A DNA stretch of 50,189 nt from Ascoidea tarda (nom. inval.) (GCA_030560485.1 JAKTTS010000048.1:1-50189), one strand, 5' to 3'; shown: positions 9,785-19,615, counted from the first letter of the stretch. Made by a program: numbers and translations. Notes: generated by a model not told the origin, from the sequence alone.

Positions 9785-11335
9785 ATGCACGTTGTTTTAA
9801 TTGATAACTATGACTCCTTTACCTGGTATGTACTCTTCCAGAAAGCCTTACCAATCATGTGAAATGTTCTGTTAGACTAACCCATTTTATCTGGTTAAAG
9901 GAATCTCTACCAGTACATTTGTCAAGAAGGTGCACAGGTTGAAGTTTATCGTAATGATCAGATCACCTTGGACGAGATTGAAAACATAGATCCAGACATC
10001 ATACTAATCTCTCCTGGTCCTGGTCATCCAAAGACTGATTCTGGTATTTCAAGGGATGTTATTAAACATTTTACAGGCAAAATTCCTGTATTTGGTGTTT
10101 GTATGGGTCAGCAATGTATTTTCGAAGTGTTTGGAGGCTCTGTTGAATACGCTGGTGAAATTATTCATGGAAAAACCACTCTTATAACCCATGATGGAAA
10201 AGGTTTGTTCACCAGTATCCCACAAAATATTGCAGTCACAAGATACCATTCATTAGCTGGAACTGTTCAAACTTTACCTGATGAATTAGAAATCACTGCA
10301 CAAACTCCAACTGGGATAATCATGGGTGTTAGACATAAAAAATATACCGTAGAAGGTGTTCAATTTCATCCTGAATCAATTTTAACCGAAGAAGGTCATT
10401 TGATGATTAAAAACATGCTAAATACCTGTGGAAAAACATGGGAAGAGAATAAGTTAATTCATGAAAATAAAATTAGTAATAACAAAAAAGTAACAAAGAA
10501 TACGGGAAAAAGTATTCTCAATGAAATATATGATCAAAGAAAGAAAGATGTTGAAAGTCAAAAGTTGGTTCCAGGTCATAGTTTCAAACAATTAAATGAA
10601 TTATATGATTTAGGTTTAGCTCCTAACGTTATAAACTTCTATGATAGATTAAAAGCTGAGCTACCAAAGTCTGCTTTAATAGCTGAGATAAAGAGAGCAT
10701 CGCCTTCCAAGGGCCCAATCAACTTGGAAGCAAATTCTGCTTCACAGGCTTTAAAATATGCAAATGCTGGGGTTTCTGCTATATCAGTGTTAACAGAACC
10801 TCATTGGTTCAAAGGGTCAATCGAGGATCTCCGAAATGTGAGAAATATATTGGGGGCATCGTATGGAAAAGATTGTGGTAAAATTAGACCAGCGATTTTA
10901 AGAAAAGAGTTTATCTTTAGTGAATATCAAATTCTTGAAGCAAGATTGGCTGGAGCCGACTCAGTTTTATTGATTGTTAAAATGTTAGATGATTTGTTGT
11001 TGAAGAGATTGTATGATTATTCATTATTATTAAAAATGGAGCCATTAGTTGAAGTCAGTTCATTGGATGAAATGAAAAGAGCAATTAGACTTGAGTCGAA
11101 AGTTATAGGAGTTAATAATAGAGATTTACATTCATTTCACGTTGATTTAAATACTACATCAAGTTTGGTTTCAATCGTTCCAAAAGATACTATATTGTGC
11201 GCGTTATCGGGGATATCAAGTGGTAAAGACACTGCTAAATATAAAGAAGAAGGAGTTCATGGATTTCTTGTTGGTGAAGCATTGATGAAGTCAAATGATA
11301 TCAGTAAGTTTGTTGATGAATTAGTGTGTAAATGA
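9785..11335 (+). CDS. TRP3: TRP3: anthranilate synthase glutaminase subunit / indole-3-glycerol-phosphate synthase, one intron
   Basis: A bifunctional enzyme of tryptophan synthesis: the N-terminal class I glutamine amidotransferase feeds ammonia to anthranilate synthase (Trp2), and the C-terminal domain makes indole-3-glycerol phosphate. The gene is join(9785..9825, 9901..11335), 491 residues. Exon 1 encodes [13 protein letters not shown] and splits the following Trp codon. The 75-nt intron has donor GTATGT, branch GACTAAC (9875-9881) and acceptor AAAG. Amidotransferase motifs are [16 protein letters not shown], the nucleophile Cys81 in GVCMGQQC, and VQFHPES. The synthase domain (from about residue 195) shows [43 protein letters not shown] and [10 protein letters not shown]. 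There is no phosphoribosylanthranilate isomerase domain, so it is the yeast-type bifunctional form. Confidence 0.97.
9826..9900 (+). other. TRP3 intron
   Basis: 75 nt: donor GTATGT, branch GACTAAC at 9875-9881, acceptor AAAG at 9897-9900. Removing it joins TG to G, restoring the Trp codon of the conserved NYDSFTWN motif. Confidence 0.95.
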
Positions 11336-11458
11336 AAATATAGAAACAAATTACATAAGTAAAAGTGAGCCCAGAAATATAAGCATACTTATAATTATAT
11401 AACGTAATGAAAATTTTGAAATAACTTTTAATCTGAATTTTTAATTCAAGTTTCCAAA

Positions 11459-12500
11459 TTAGGTTTTCACTTTTTTATTTTTAGGAATTATTTCTTGATC
11501 ATCAAAATCATCATCCACTTGATCATATTTCTTTTTTAAACCTTTCATCTTTCTTGTTTGAAGATTAGAAAGATCCTGTTTACCAACGTGGATAGTACCA
11601 ATTTTATCACCAATAAGGTCTGTTTCGACATTTTTCTTAACTTTTGGTTCTATTTGTTTTGGTTTTCTCATGGCTTCTTTCTCTAATTCAGGCGAAGGAT
11701 AGTGATATCTTCCAATAGTAAAATCAAATCTGGGGCCGATTTCATCCAATTCAACTCTTGGTAATTTTTGATCTGATCTAAAAGTCTTTAGTTTATAAAC
11801 TCTGAAATAGACGTCGGGTAGAGCTGAAGCTGAATCATCTTGATCGTTGGCAGAGATAGCTATAATATGTTGTAAGCCAGCGACGTCTTGTAGGTCAGTA
11901 ATTTCACCTTTGAAAAAGTCCAAGAATAAAGATTTGATGTGTTTATACACAGGATGAATATCAAATATGGGCCCATTGAATATGAATAAAGGTTTTAAAC
12001 CGATTTGAAAAGTTTGTTTTTTGAAATCCATCAAGAACTTGAAGTTATTCTTGATTCGTAGTTCGATCATATCATAAATTTTATAATTAAAAGTTCTAAT
12101 AAAGGTCAAGTTATTTGGTTTTTTCTTATTGCTACTTGAGAAGACGAGTAGAGAGGAATCATTCTTTTCAGAGAAGAATTCTAACTGAGATTCCTCTTCA
12201 AATGGCCTTATGTTGTTCTTCTTTTGGAATCTTATCATATATGGCTTTTTGAGAGCACTTAGATCTACCATTGCATCATGGAGGATCTTATTAGAATTTT
12301 TACCAGGAATAAATAAAGCCAGTTTAACATTTTCGACTATTTTTGATTCCTTATTTTTCAAGGCTCTCTTTGAGCGAGCATTTTTTGGTGGACCGCTGAA
12401 TCAAGACAAGAGAGAAAAGTTAGCCAAAGTAATTCAACAATTGAGAATCGAGTAACAAAGTAGAAAAAAAAACCATTGAAACATACGCAGTTCTGATCAT
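11459..12500 (-). CDS. RPF2: RPF2: ribosome biogenesis factor (Brix domain), one intron
   Basis: Rpf2 works with Rrs1 to bring the 5S RNP (5S rRNA, Rpl5, Rpl11) into the pre-60S particle in the nucleolus. The gene is complement(join(11459..12395, 12487..12500)), 316 residues. The large frame alone lacks an ATG and would begin at a TTG inside a conserved region. Upstream, ATG ATC AGA ACT GC (MIRT) ends at a GTATGT donor, and the intron ends at TTCAG before CGGTCCACC. Splicing gives MIRTAGPPKNARSKRAL, matching yeast Rpf2 (MIRTVKPKNARAKRAL). The Brix domain covers about residues 30-240: KKPYMIRF, SLLVF, TFIRTFNYKIYDMIEL, GPIFDIHPVYKHIKSLFLDFF and DLQDVAGLQHII. A basic C-terminal tail includes GKQDLSNLQTRKMKGLKKK. 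It is somewhat shorter at the C-terminus than the S. cerevisiae protein. Confidence 0.96.
12396..12486 (-). other. RPF2 intron
   Basis: 91 nt on the minus strand: donor GTATGT (12486-12481), branch GGCTAAC (12425-12419), pyrimidine tract, acceptor TTCAG ending at 12396. It is preceded by a first exon of only 14 nt. Confidence 0.93.
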
Positions 12501-14478
12501 TTTAGCTATGTGAATTATCGAATTTTGAACGAGTGTTTACCATTGAAAAAAAATTTCAGTGAAAAAAAAAAAAATTTGAAGGATGGAGACGGCCGAATCG
12601 GGAAGTATGCGGCAAGAAAAGGATTTGTAATAAAATTTGATTTGCAATCCGAAACCAATACCAATACAACCCAAAATCAACACAAATTGCGACGAATTGC
12701 AAAGGATTGTAGTGAAATTTCATTTGACCAAAGTGCCAGAGACTCTGCAGCTGAGAAATGTGTGAATTGAGAAGTGTGTGGGTTGAGAAGTGTTTAGTTA
12801 CCGGTGTGTTTTTGCAGCAAATTGTGGACTTTCTTTATAAGGATATTATTACCTTACTCGATTTCGCAAGAAGGTTTGCTCAGACCAGGTCTGGGGAAGA
12901 GGAATTGACGACTCAACAATAATGCTATCATTCAACAATACAACGTTATATAACTGGTGATTACCAAATACAAAATATTCGTTTGGAATTTATTTTAGAG
13001 ATAAACAATAAGCTGACTCAATTTGAAAAGCGAAATCAGGTCCAGTGATTTCCCGATCGGGAGTGAGAAATCCTGATAGCAAAGCGGTATTCTGATTACT
13101 CAGGAGCAGGCATGTCCTGGTAGGACGCGTGACTTCGGGTGTTGCAGGTGAATTCCCGATTGTTTTGTTTCCTGCTTTCGCACGTCAGGGAAGTGGGATT
13201 TAAGTGATGGAGCTGCTCCCGCTTCACGGAGGGATGAAGGAGGTATGCGCCCGGTACCAAGGGCTCCTGATAAGAAAAGAACGCATGCGCCCCAGCCTGT
13301 GGATGCAGACTAGCGCGTATGCAGGTAAATTCCCGACAGATGGATCCAATGGCGATAGAGACTGGGGAGCTGGAAGTTGCTTGAGAAGGAGAAGTTGAAG
13401 GAAAGAAAGTATAGGAGGAAAGAGTATTGTTGGAAAGAGAATTATTGGTGCGTTATTTTCTAGATGGTAGACTATTTATTTGCTGAACGACAATTGTCGT
13501 TTGCAGAGTAAGTAGTGAGGTGGAATGAACAGCAGCTTTTCAGTTGTAGGAGTCTTGGATATTCGTTGGCAAATGGAAATTCCCAAGATTATGTCTTGTT
13601 TTCCATTGGAATATAGCCAGTAAGACAATGAAAAAAGAGTTAAAACAAACTAGATAAAAACCCAATTTTTAATAAAATAATGTAAAATAATAAAATAAAA
13701 TTCATTAATTTTCTTTTAAACGGCAATTCTTTAGATTTTCCTTTAAACAAAAAACAGCAATTTATTAATTGCTGTATTATTATTTGATGGTTTCATAATT
13801 TCAATTGACTCAATAAATGAATAATTTGAATAATTTTAAAACCTAATAAAACAACCTAAAAAATGTTTACTGAGATTGTAGTAACCTAATAGTGTGTAGT
13901 AAATTTTGTTAATATACTCTTCTCAGATCAAAATTCTAAGTTAATATTTTATAATTTTTTTTTTTCCAATGAAATTACCAGATTCATGAATAATTAACAA
14001 AATTGAAACAAGAGATTTGAAAAAAATTCAATTAGATTCACAAATTTAATTGAATTAACTTAAGAAAAAAAGAAAGATAAACATAAATAATAAACAACGT
14101 TTTGAACTTTAATATGGGTTTCTTTTGTTTAAATTTATACCGAATTGATACTAAAGCTACTGAAGATTATCTATAAATGAAGTTTATATATATATATATA
14201 TTTATATATAAATGTAAATGTAAATTTAATTATTTAATTATATTTAACGGTTTCTCTATTAGTGGCGATCAATATCAAAATAATTAACTTGAATAAAAGG
14301 TTTCTATATATCAAATTAACTTTTTGTTTTGAAAATTAAATCAACATAAATAGCACCTAATTTCTCAATTTTAGACTTGAAAAAGATTTTGAATAGCAAA
14401 TACAAAGCAACTTCAAGACACACTATACTAAATCATACTCTACTATAGCATATCAATTTTTATTATTTTTCATTAGCA
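12501..14478. other. Gene-poor region between RPF2 and the first micro-protein
   Basis: I see no supportable gene. The 86-residue frame at 12510-12770 has no recognisable motif. A G+C-richer island (about 13040-13420) holds short dyads: CCCGATCGGG nested between GATTTC and GAAATC (13047-13072), plus two related segments GCAGGTGAATTCCCGAT and GCAGGTAAATTCCCGAC near 13145 and 13320. From about 13640 onward the sequence becomes extremely AT-rich with TATATA runs near 14190. Confidence 0.5.
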
Positions 14479-14664
14479 ATGACATTGGTTAATTATAACA
14501 ATACCTCACTAGTTAAATTCAAGTGGCAATGTTGTCACTGCGAAAACAAATTGGATCTTTTTTTTGGGATGTGTAATTTTTGCTCTCATAAGAAGTGTGG
14601 AAAGTGTAGAATTTTTGATCCAACACCTCATTTCTATGACATTTATAGAAATAATTATCCATAA
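14479..14664 (+). CDS. Small cysteine-rich putative zinc-binding protein, copy A (61 aa)
   Basis: This 61-residue protein carries the pattern W-Q-C-x2-C-x10-C-x2-C-x-H-x2-C-x2-C-R (residues about 16-43; core CNFCSHKKCGKC). The six spaced Cys and one His look like two zinc sites; a further Cys or His in the CCHC segment could complete the second. A protein with identical spacing and identical total length lies 2.4 kb downstream (16920-17105), so the two are paralogues. That shared pattern is the main reason to believe a frame this short. From general knowledge, small WxCxxC...CxxCxHxxCxxC proteins occur in many ascomycetes with unknown roles. No signal peptide or membrane segment is visible. 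The ATG follows an AT-rich leader and the stop is followed immediately by an AAG microsatellite. Function unknown. Confidence 0.72.
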   Translation: MTLVNYNNTSLVKFKWQCCHCENKLDLFFGMCNFCSHKKCGKCRIFDPTPHFYDIYRNNYP

Positions 14665-14668
14665 TCAA

Positions 14669-14735
14669 GAAGAAGAAGAAGAAGAAGAAGAAGAAAAAGA
14701 AGAAGGATGATGATGATGGTGATGGTGATGATAAT
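14669..14735. repeat. (AAG)n followed by (GATGAT/GGTGAT)n microsatellite
   Basis: A purine-rich trinucleotide array starts a few bases after the stop of the first micro-protein and changes into a GAT-based array. It looks like a 3' flank expansion. Confidence 0.9.
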
Positions 14736-14876
14736 AGTATTATAAAAGTGACATGATTAAGATGTAGAAATATCAACTCGTATTATAGAATTGTATTATA
14801 ACTTTCCTGATTATTTTTTAATGAATTTTGCTGCTTATTTCAATATAACATAGTTTTGCTATTAAAATGGAATTTT

Positions 14877-14927
<51 letters not shown>

Positions 14928-14930
14928 TTA
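14877..14930. repeat. (ATTT)n tetranucleotide array
   Basis: A nearly perfect run of about 13 TTTA/ATTT units lies at the left end of the minisatellite block. Confidence 0.95.
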
Positions 14931-14935
14931 TTATA

Positions 14936-15085
14936 TATTATATATTATTTTATATTATATATTATTTTATATTATATATTATTTTATATTATATATTATT
15001 TTATATTATATATTATTTTATATTATATATTATTTTATATTATATATTATTTTATATTGTTTTATATTGTTTTATATTGTTTTAT
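14936..15085. repeat. 17-bp AT minisatellite with a 10-bp variant tail
   Basis: The unit ATTTTATATTATATATT recurs head to tail about seven times. It is followed by about three copies of a 10-bp unit TTTTATATTG. Only A and T occur in the 17-bp part. Confidence 0.9.
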
Positions 15086-15742
15086 CTTATTATATATATT
15101 ATAGTCTATCGCTTTGTATATTTCAAAATCAGGTCAGATAATATATAATTATTTCAATTATTTCAATTAATTTACCAAAACAAAAAAGAAAAATATAAGA
15201 AAAGTGAATGATAATCGAAGAAAAATAAAAGAATATAAATAAAAAAAGCCAATGAAAAGTGGTAAAAAGCAGTACAATAGATGAATTGCTAATAGTTGAT
15301 TAACTTTAAATTGAAAAATGATAAACAAATTTGAGACATTTTCAAACTAAATTTACTAAATAAAACTTAGTGTTAGTGGAAGAAGAAGAAATTAGTTTAG
15401 ATTAAGATGAATTTGAAAAGGAAACAAAAAAGTGAGACAGGTATTATGGTAACAATATGGAATATTTCTCAAATAACAAGCAATAGATTTGTTTTGCTTT
15501 GATATTAATATTGATGCTAATAGGATAAAGCAGAATAGTATAAGATATAAATCTTTAATTGTTATAAAGGGGAAATCAGCTCAAGCCAGAATGAAGGAAT
15601 AAGAACCTGAAAAATCAGATTAGTCATTTTGGTAACTAACCTGTGCTACGAATTAGCTTTCCTGCCGACAGGACAATCTTTTGATAAAAAGATGTTGTGC
15701 GACATTAGATTTGACAGGTAAATGTTATTTCACAATCTGGAT

Positions 15743-15830
15743 GATATGATTTGATATGATATGATTTGATATGATATGATTTGATATGATATGATTTGGT
15801 ATGATATGATATGATTTGATACAATCTGAT
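15743..15830. repeat. (GATAT/GATTT) pentamer array with 15-bp super-unit
   Basis: The 15-bp unit GATATGATTTGATAT repeats about four times with little change and then decays. It is built from GATAT and GATTT pentamers. Confidence 0.88.
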
Positions 15831-16919
15831 ATCCGATAGGAAATAATAAAACGGTTTGCGATGGTGTGATTATTACAAGCGCTATTGTCCAATTCAAAGG
15901 ACCAAGGGTTTGTCTGTATAACAGTGGAATCAGAGCTTGCAAGACAAGTACTGTGAGTGGAAGAGACTAAATCATAAATCTAAATGCAGATTCCAGAAGG
16001 AATTCTCAGTGGTCTAACTTGCACTAGTTAGAATTGGGTTGATTTCAAATTGCTGTTACAACACGATTCGGGGCAGGCCCCAGAAGGCGCTTTTTACAGC
16101 ACCTAAAGCACAGAAACATGGCACCCTCGGGGGTCACGCAACAGAGGCAGCTCCTGTCCCAGAAACCTCACAGGCGAGCCTTTGACACCTCCGCAACAAT
16201 AGCAGGCACCTAGCACTGCATCCAGATGCCTAATACCAACAGAGGCTGCAGACACCAACAGAGACGCGTCTTCTGTGTGTGCACGTGATATTTACGAAGG
16301 TGTGCGTGCGGATGCAGCTTCTGAGCAGGGGAAGCCGAAGCAGCACAGGCGGCAGAAGCAGCAGAGGCAGCTGCCGTTTGTGTCTGGGGCAGTTGGGCAG
16401 CGTGGGCAGTGGGCGAGTGGAAGTGGTACAAGGATGGGAAAACCCTATCTGCGGCTGGACCCACACTTGACGTTTTTCGTGGTTTTGAACTGTGCTCAAC
16501 TTTTCTCGTGGTTATTTGCTATTGCCAATTTTCATCCTTTATTGCTTGTCGATTACTATCATTATTATTATTATTATTTAGGTGTTATTCATTATTCTGA
16601 GCATTTTAAGGTTATCTCTCATTTCGTACCTTTATATTTTACTTATTATTTGCTTGGATGGCTTTTCCATTTTCCATTTTCCACTTTCCACTTTTCACCC
16701 TTTTGTTACAAATCAAATGATTACTCACAAAGATTACTCATAATCATCACCCATTTTTTATTCATATAAATTAACTCCACTTCTTTTCTTTTGAGATTTT
16801 CCACTATCTTTCATTTTATTCTTACTTCTCTGTTTATATTTATACTTGCAATTACATTCATATTTACAATTCTAATTACACACTATCGATTCACTCACCT
16901 ACTCTTACTCTTCATCACA

Positions 16920-17105
16920 ATGGGCTTTGCAAGAATAGCCTATGCTGAGCATCCATGGCAATGCTGCTGCTGCAATTGCCTTCAATTACCAATAAGAATG
17001 AAATGTGGTGTCTGCAATCATCATTTTTGCTCTGATTGCAGAGAAACAACCTTTGATTTTGATGTGGCCAAATACTTTGCTCAAGTTAAAAATACTACTC
17101 GTTAA
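16920..17105 (+). CDS. Small cysteine-rich putative zinc-binding protein, copy B (61 aa)
   Basis: This 61-residue protein, MGFARIAYAEHPWQCCCC..., has the pattern W-Q-C-x2-C-x10-C-x2-C-x-H-x2-C-x2-C-R (core CGVCNHHFCSDCR). That is the spacing of the protein at 14479-14664. Apart from the zinc-ligand frame the two share little sequence, so the duplication is old. Extra Cys residues (CCCC, NC) could supply an eighth ligand. The chosen ATG gives a length identical to the first copy; the open frame extends upstream through hydrophobic residues with no sign of being coding. The next gene, MRH4, starts about 400 bp downstream. Function unknown; a nucleic-acid or protein-binding zinc module is the obvious guess but is inference. 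Confidence 0.75.
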   Translation: MGFARIAYAEHPWQCCCCNCLQLPIRMKCGVCNHHFCSDCRETTFDFDVAKYFAQVKNTTR

Positions 17106-17513
17106 CTCACCACCATCGTCAAAACCGTCCCATATTACCAATACTATTCTATACTATCCTATACTATCCTATATTATTCCTTTATACTATACTATACTCC
17201 CAATCCTATTCTTGTTTTCTTATCTTTGCTCATCTCTTTCTTGTTTCTTCTTTTATCGCATGCCTTGTGCGGATTTGCCAAAATCCGCACCACGGTTCTT
17301 TTTTTGTTGAAGTTTCTGAAAATTTTATAATTGATTAACATTTCAGTATTTATATATTTTAATAGTTTAATGATTTATAAGTTTAATATCTTAACTTAGT
17401 ATTTCAATACTCCAGTGCATTCAAATCCTATCTATTTCCGGATTTCCACATTCTCATACCATTGTAATTTTTATCTTTCTCATAAAAATAAAATAAATAA
17501 AATAAATAAAAAA
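17106..17513. other. Intergenic region upstream of MRH4
   Basis: It holds short CTATACTATC-type repeats (about 17140-17195). A small dyad, GTGCGGATTTGCCAAAATCCGCAC (17268-17291), consists of 10-bp arms GTGCGGATTT and AAATCCGCAC separated by GCCA, and it precedes a CACGG and T-rich stretch. That is a terminator-like or cruciform-prone hairpin downstream of the second micro-protein. An AATAAATAAA run lies directly before the MRH4 ATG. Confidence 0.55.
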
Positions 17514-19532
17514 ATGTTGAAGGCTTCAAATACTTATTTACTTTATCTGAATAAACCTTTCATCAACAACATACACAAATCCTTCTTCAATTCCTCTTCT
17601 TTTCAATATAAAAAACTTACTTCTAGACTCATAACTCTATCTCCTAAAAAGAAAATCAAATCCTTTACAAATCGTCCTCCAAAATTACAATCTCCTCTCA
17701 TCCAACGCTCAAAAAAGATTCATTCAAATTTGAAAAAAATTAATTCAAGTGATATAAAACTGTCTCTACTAAAACCGAAACCAAAACAACCATCCAAATT
17801 ACATAGTAATTTTAATGCTAATGGTAATACTAATACCAATATACAAAAACAATCGATAAAATCGTCACTGAAATCACCTCTGAAATCACCTCCGAAATCT
17901 TTCAAATCTCCCAAAATCGCGAAAAAAGCAAAAAAACAATTGGAAAACAAAAAAAAACAAAGAAAAGGCTATGGTGACAATCGTCTAATCAGAGAAAGCT
18001 TTCAATTGAAACCAAACAACGAAGATGACTATAAAAAAGATCTTTCTTCCATCGAAAAAATCAAAAATTTCAATTCTTTGAAAATCTTACCAGATGTAAG
18101 AAATTATGTAATGCAGAAAATTTATGATAATTCAATCACCGATATTAAAAATAAACACCAAGACACAAATCAACACACAAATGATAACTCATCATCTCCC
18201 GATTTAGACAAATTATTAACTCCAACTCCAATTCAAATCTCCTGTATTCAAAACATTCTTAAAAGAAGAAAAGATGAGAACATCCTAAGAATCTATACAA
18301 TGGCTGCTGAAACTGGTTCAGGGAAAACCTGGGCTTATTTAATTCCCCTATTAAATAAATTATCAAACTATAAAATTCAAAACCCTTTATCACCAAATAT
18401 TTCTGCCTTACCAAAGATTAACTCCGTAATTCTATTACCAACTCATGAATTGGTCGATCAAGTTTACCAAGAAATCAAAGATCTTCATAAAATCGGGTTA
18501 TCTGTATTTAAATTTGATTCAAACGTACCAATTCCTGACTTTATTGAACTTTTTAAACCCAAAAACAACAACAACATGGATTTTGATAACAATAATGAAA
18601 ACAAAAAATCTAAAACAACAAATGAATTGGATATTTTGATTACAACACCCATAAAATTCAATTCAATTTCAACAATATATTCTTTAAAAAATCCCGAACA
18701 ATTACTAACAAATGTAAAGCACTGTGTGGTGGATGAAGCAGATACTTTAATGGACCACTCCTGGATTAATGACACAAACCATTCCTTAAGATATCTACAA
18801 AATTTAAAAGATTTGATATTTGTTAGTGCAACAATTAATATGGAATTTAATAAAACTTTAGTTAAAATGTTTGGTAAAAGTAAACTAATACCAATTGTAA
18901 CAAAAAATTTGCATAAATTACCCAAAAATGTCCAGCTCAAGATTATTGATTGCTCCATTCCACCCTATAATGGCTCGAAGATTAAAACTCTAGCTCAGTG
19001 TTTATACGCAATTTATAAAGATGGAACAGAACCAAACTTGGAGAAAAGATGCATTGTTTTTGTCAATTTCAAGAAAGATATAAAACCTATCCAAGAAGAT
19101 TTAGCAAATGTTTATGGCCATGATGTTACAACGCTAACAGGTGAAAACACAATTGAAGAACGTTTGGCCAAGATAGCACCATTTGTCAGTTCCCCAAGAA
19201 CAATCGACGATGTAAAAAATTCCTTTGAAGTTCAAGAGGCTCTCAAACATGAAAAAGACCCCAGTTATGAGAAACAGAAATTTCCAGGGTATGTCAAGCT
19301 AAAAGTGTTGATAACCTCAGACGTGCTAGCCAGGGGAATCAACTTTAACAACATCAGAAACCTCATTTTGTATGATCTTCCCAAGACATCAGTCGATTTG
19401 ATCCACAGAACAGGAAGAATTGGTAGAATGAACCAGAGTGGAAGATGCTTTTTGATTGTCGACAAAAAGGAAAACAAGAGCTGGGTGAAGGGTCTTCCCA
19501 AAGCAATCCGAAATAGAGTCCCATTGGCGTAA
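17514..19532 (+). CDS. MRH4: MRH4: mitochondrial DEAD-box RNA helicase
   Basis: Mrh4 is needed for assembly of the mitochondrial large ribosomal subunit (known for yeast). The start at 17514 gives a Lys/Arg/Ser-rich, acid-poor N-terminus suited to mitochondrial import. The helicase core shows TPIQISCI (Q-motif region), AAETGSGKTWAY (Walker A, about residues 264-275), LLPTHELVDQVY (Ia), VVDEADTLMDHSW (DEAD, about 405), SATI (III), CIVFVNFKKD (IV), ITSDVLARGINF (V) and HRTGRIGRM (VI). THELVDQVY, DEADTL and LPKTSVDLIHR agree with S. cerevisiae Mrh4 specifically. At 672 aa it exceeds the 561 aa of that protein, mainly through a basic region (about residues 40-160) with SxKSPxKSPPKS repeats. Two codons in that repeat are CTG. 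Confidence 0.93.
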   Translation: MLKASNTYLLYLNKPFINNIHKSFFNSSSFQYKKLTSRLITLSPKKKIKSFTNRPPKLQSPLIQRSKKIHSNLKKINSSDIKLSLLKPKPKQPSKLHSNFNANGNTNTNIQKQSIKSSLKSPLKSPPKSFKSPKIAKKAKKQLENKKKQRKGYGDNRLIRESFQLKPNNEDDYKKDLSSIEKIKNFNSLKILPDVRNYVMQKIYDNSITDIKNKHQDTNQHTNDNSSSPDLDKLLTPTPIQISCIQNILKRRKDENILRIYTMAAETGSGKTWAYLIPLLNKLSNYKIQNPLSPNISALPKINSVILLPTHELVDQVYQEIKDLHKIGLSVFKFDSNVPIPDFIELFKPKNNNNMDFDNNNENKKSKTTNELDILITTPIKFNSISTIYSLKNPEQLLTNVKHCVVDEADTLMDHSWINDTNHSLRYLQNLKDLIFVSATINMEFNKTLVKMFGKSKLIPIVTKNLHKLPKNVQLKIIDCSIPPYNGSKIKTLAQCLYAIYKDGTEPNLEKRCIVFVNFKKDIKPIQEDLANVYGHDVTTLTGENTIEERLAKIAPFVSSPRTIDDVKNSFEVQEALKHEKDPSYEKQKFPGYVKLKVLITSDVLARGINFNNIRNLILYDLPKTSVDLIHRTGRIGRMNQSGRCFLIVDKKENKSWVKGLPKAIRNRVPLA

Positions 19533-19607
19533 GCACCTTTGTTTCAGCCTCTGTTCTTGTAAGTTCTGTATATCTGTGTATCTTCTTTCCCTATCTCTGA
19601 TAGCCTT

Positions 19608-19615
19608 ATAAATAT
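19608..19615 (+). promoter_or_regulatory. TATA box candidate for the Das2-like gene
   Basis: TATAAATA lies within the 131-bp gap between MRH4 and the kinase-like gene, about 50 bp upstream of the ATG at 19664. Confidence 0.4.

Larger units (their letters stand above)
14665..16919. other. Repeat-rich gene-poor region between the two micro-proteins
   Basis: It contains AAG/GAT microsatellites (14669-14735), an ATTT array, a 17-bp minisatellite and a pentamer-based array (all listed separately) within extremely AT-rich DNA to about 15580. A G+C-rich island follows at about 16040-16500, with GGGGC-AG-GCCCC near 16070, an AGACGCGTCT palindrome near 16265 and CACGTGATA near 16281. Open frames over the island have no coherent protein signal. 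Tyr/Leu/Ile frames over 14856-15148 are translated repeats. Confidence 0.55.

Noticed and set aside
12510-12770. 86-codon frame after RPF2
   Set aside because: No recognisable motif, overlaps the RPF2 promoter, no start context of note.
14856-15148. Tyr/Leu/Ile frames of 82-93 codons
   Set aside because: They are translations of the ATTT and 17-bp arrays.
16084-16100. 14-nt match GAAGGCGCTTTTTA shared with the minus strand near 6920
   Set aside because: Matches of this length are expected by chance in a window of this size; flanks do not match.
16281-16290. CACGTGAT core considered as a centromere CDEI element
   Set aside because: No adjacent AT-only CDEII-size tract or CDEIII-like sequence at the right distance; the flanks are GC-rich.
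16210-16769. Several frames over the GC-rich island, both strands
   Set aside because: Open on both strands because of composition; no consistent protein signal.
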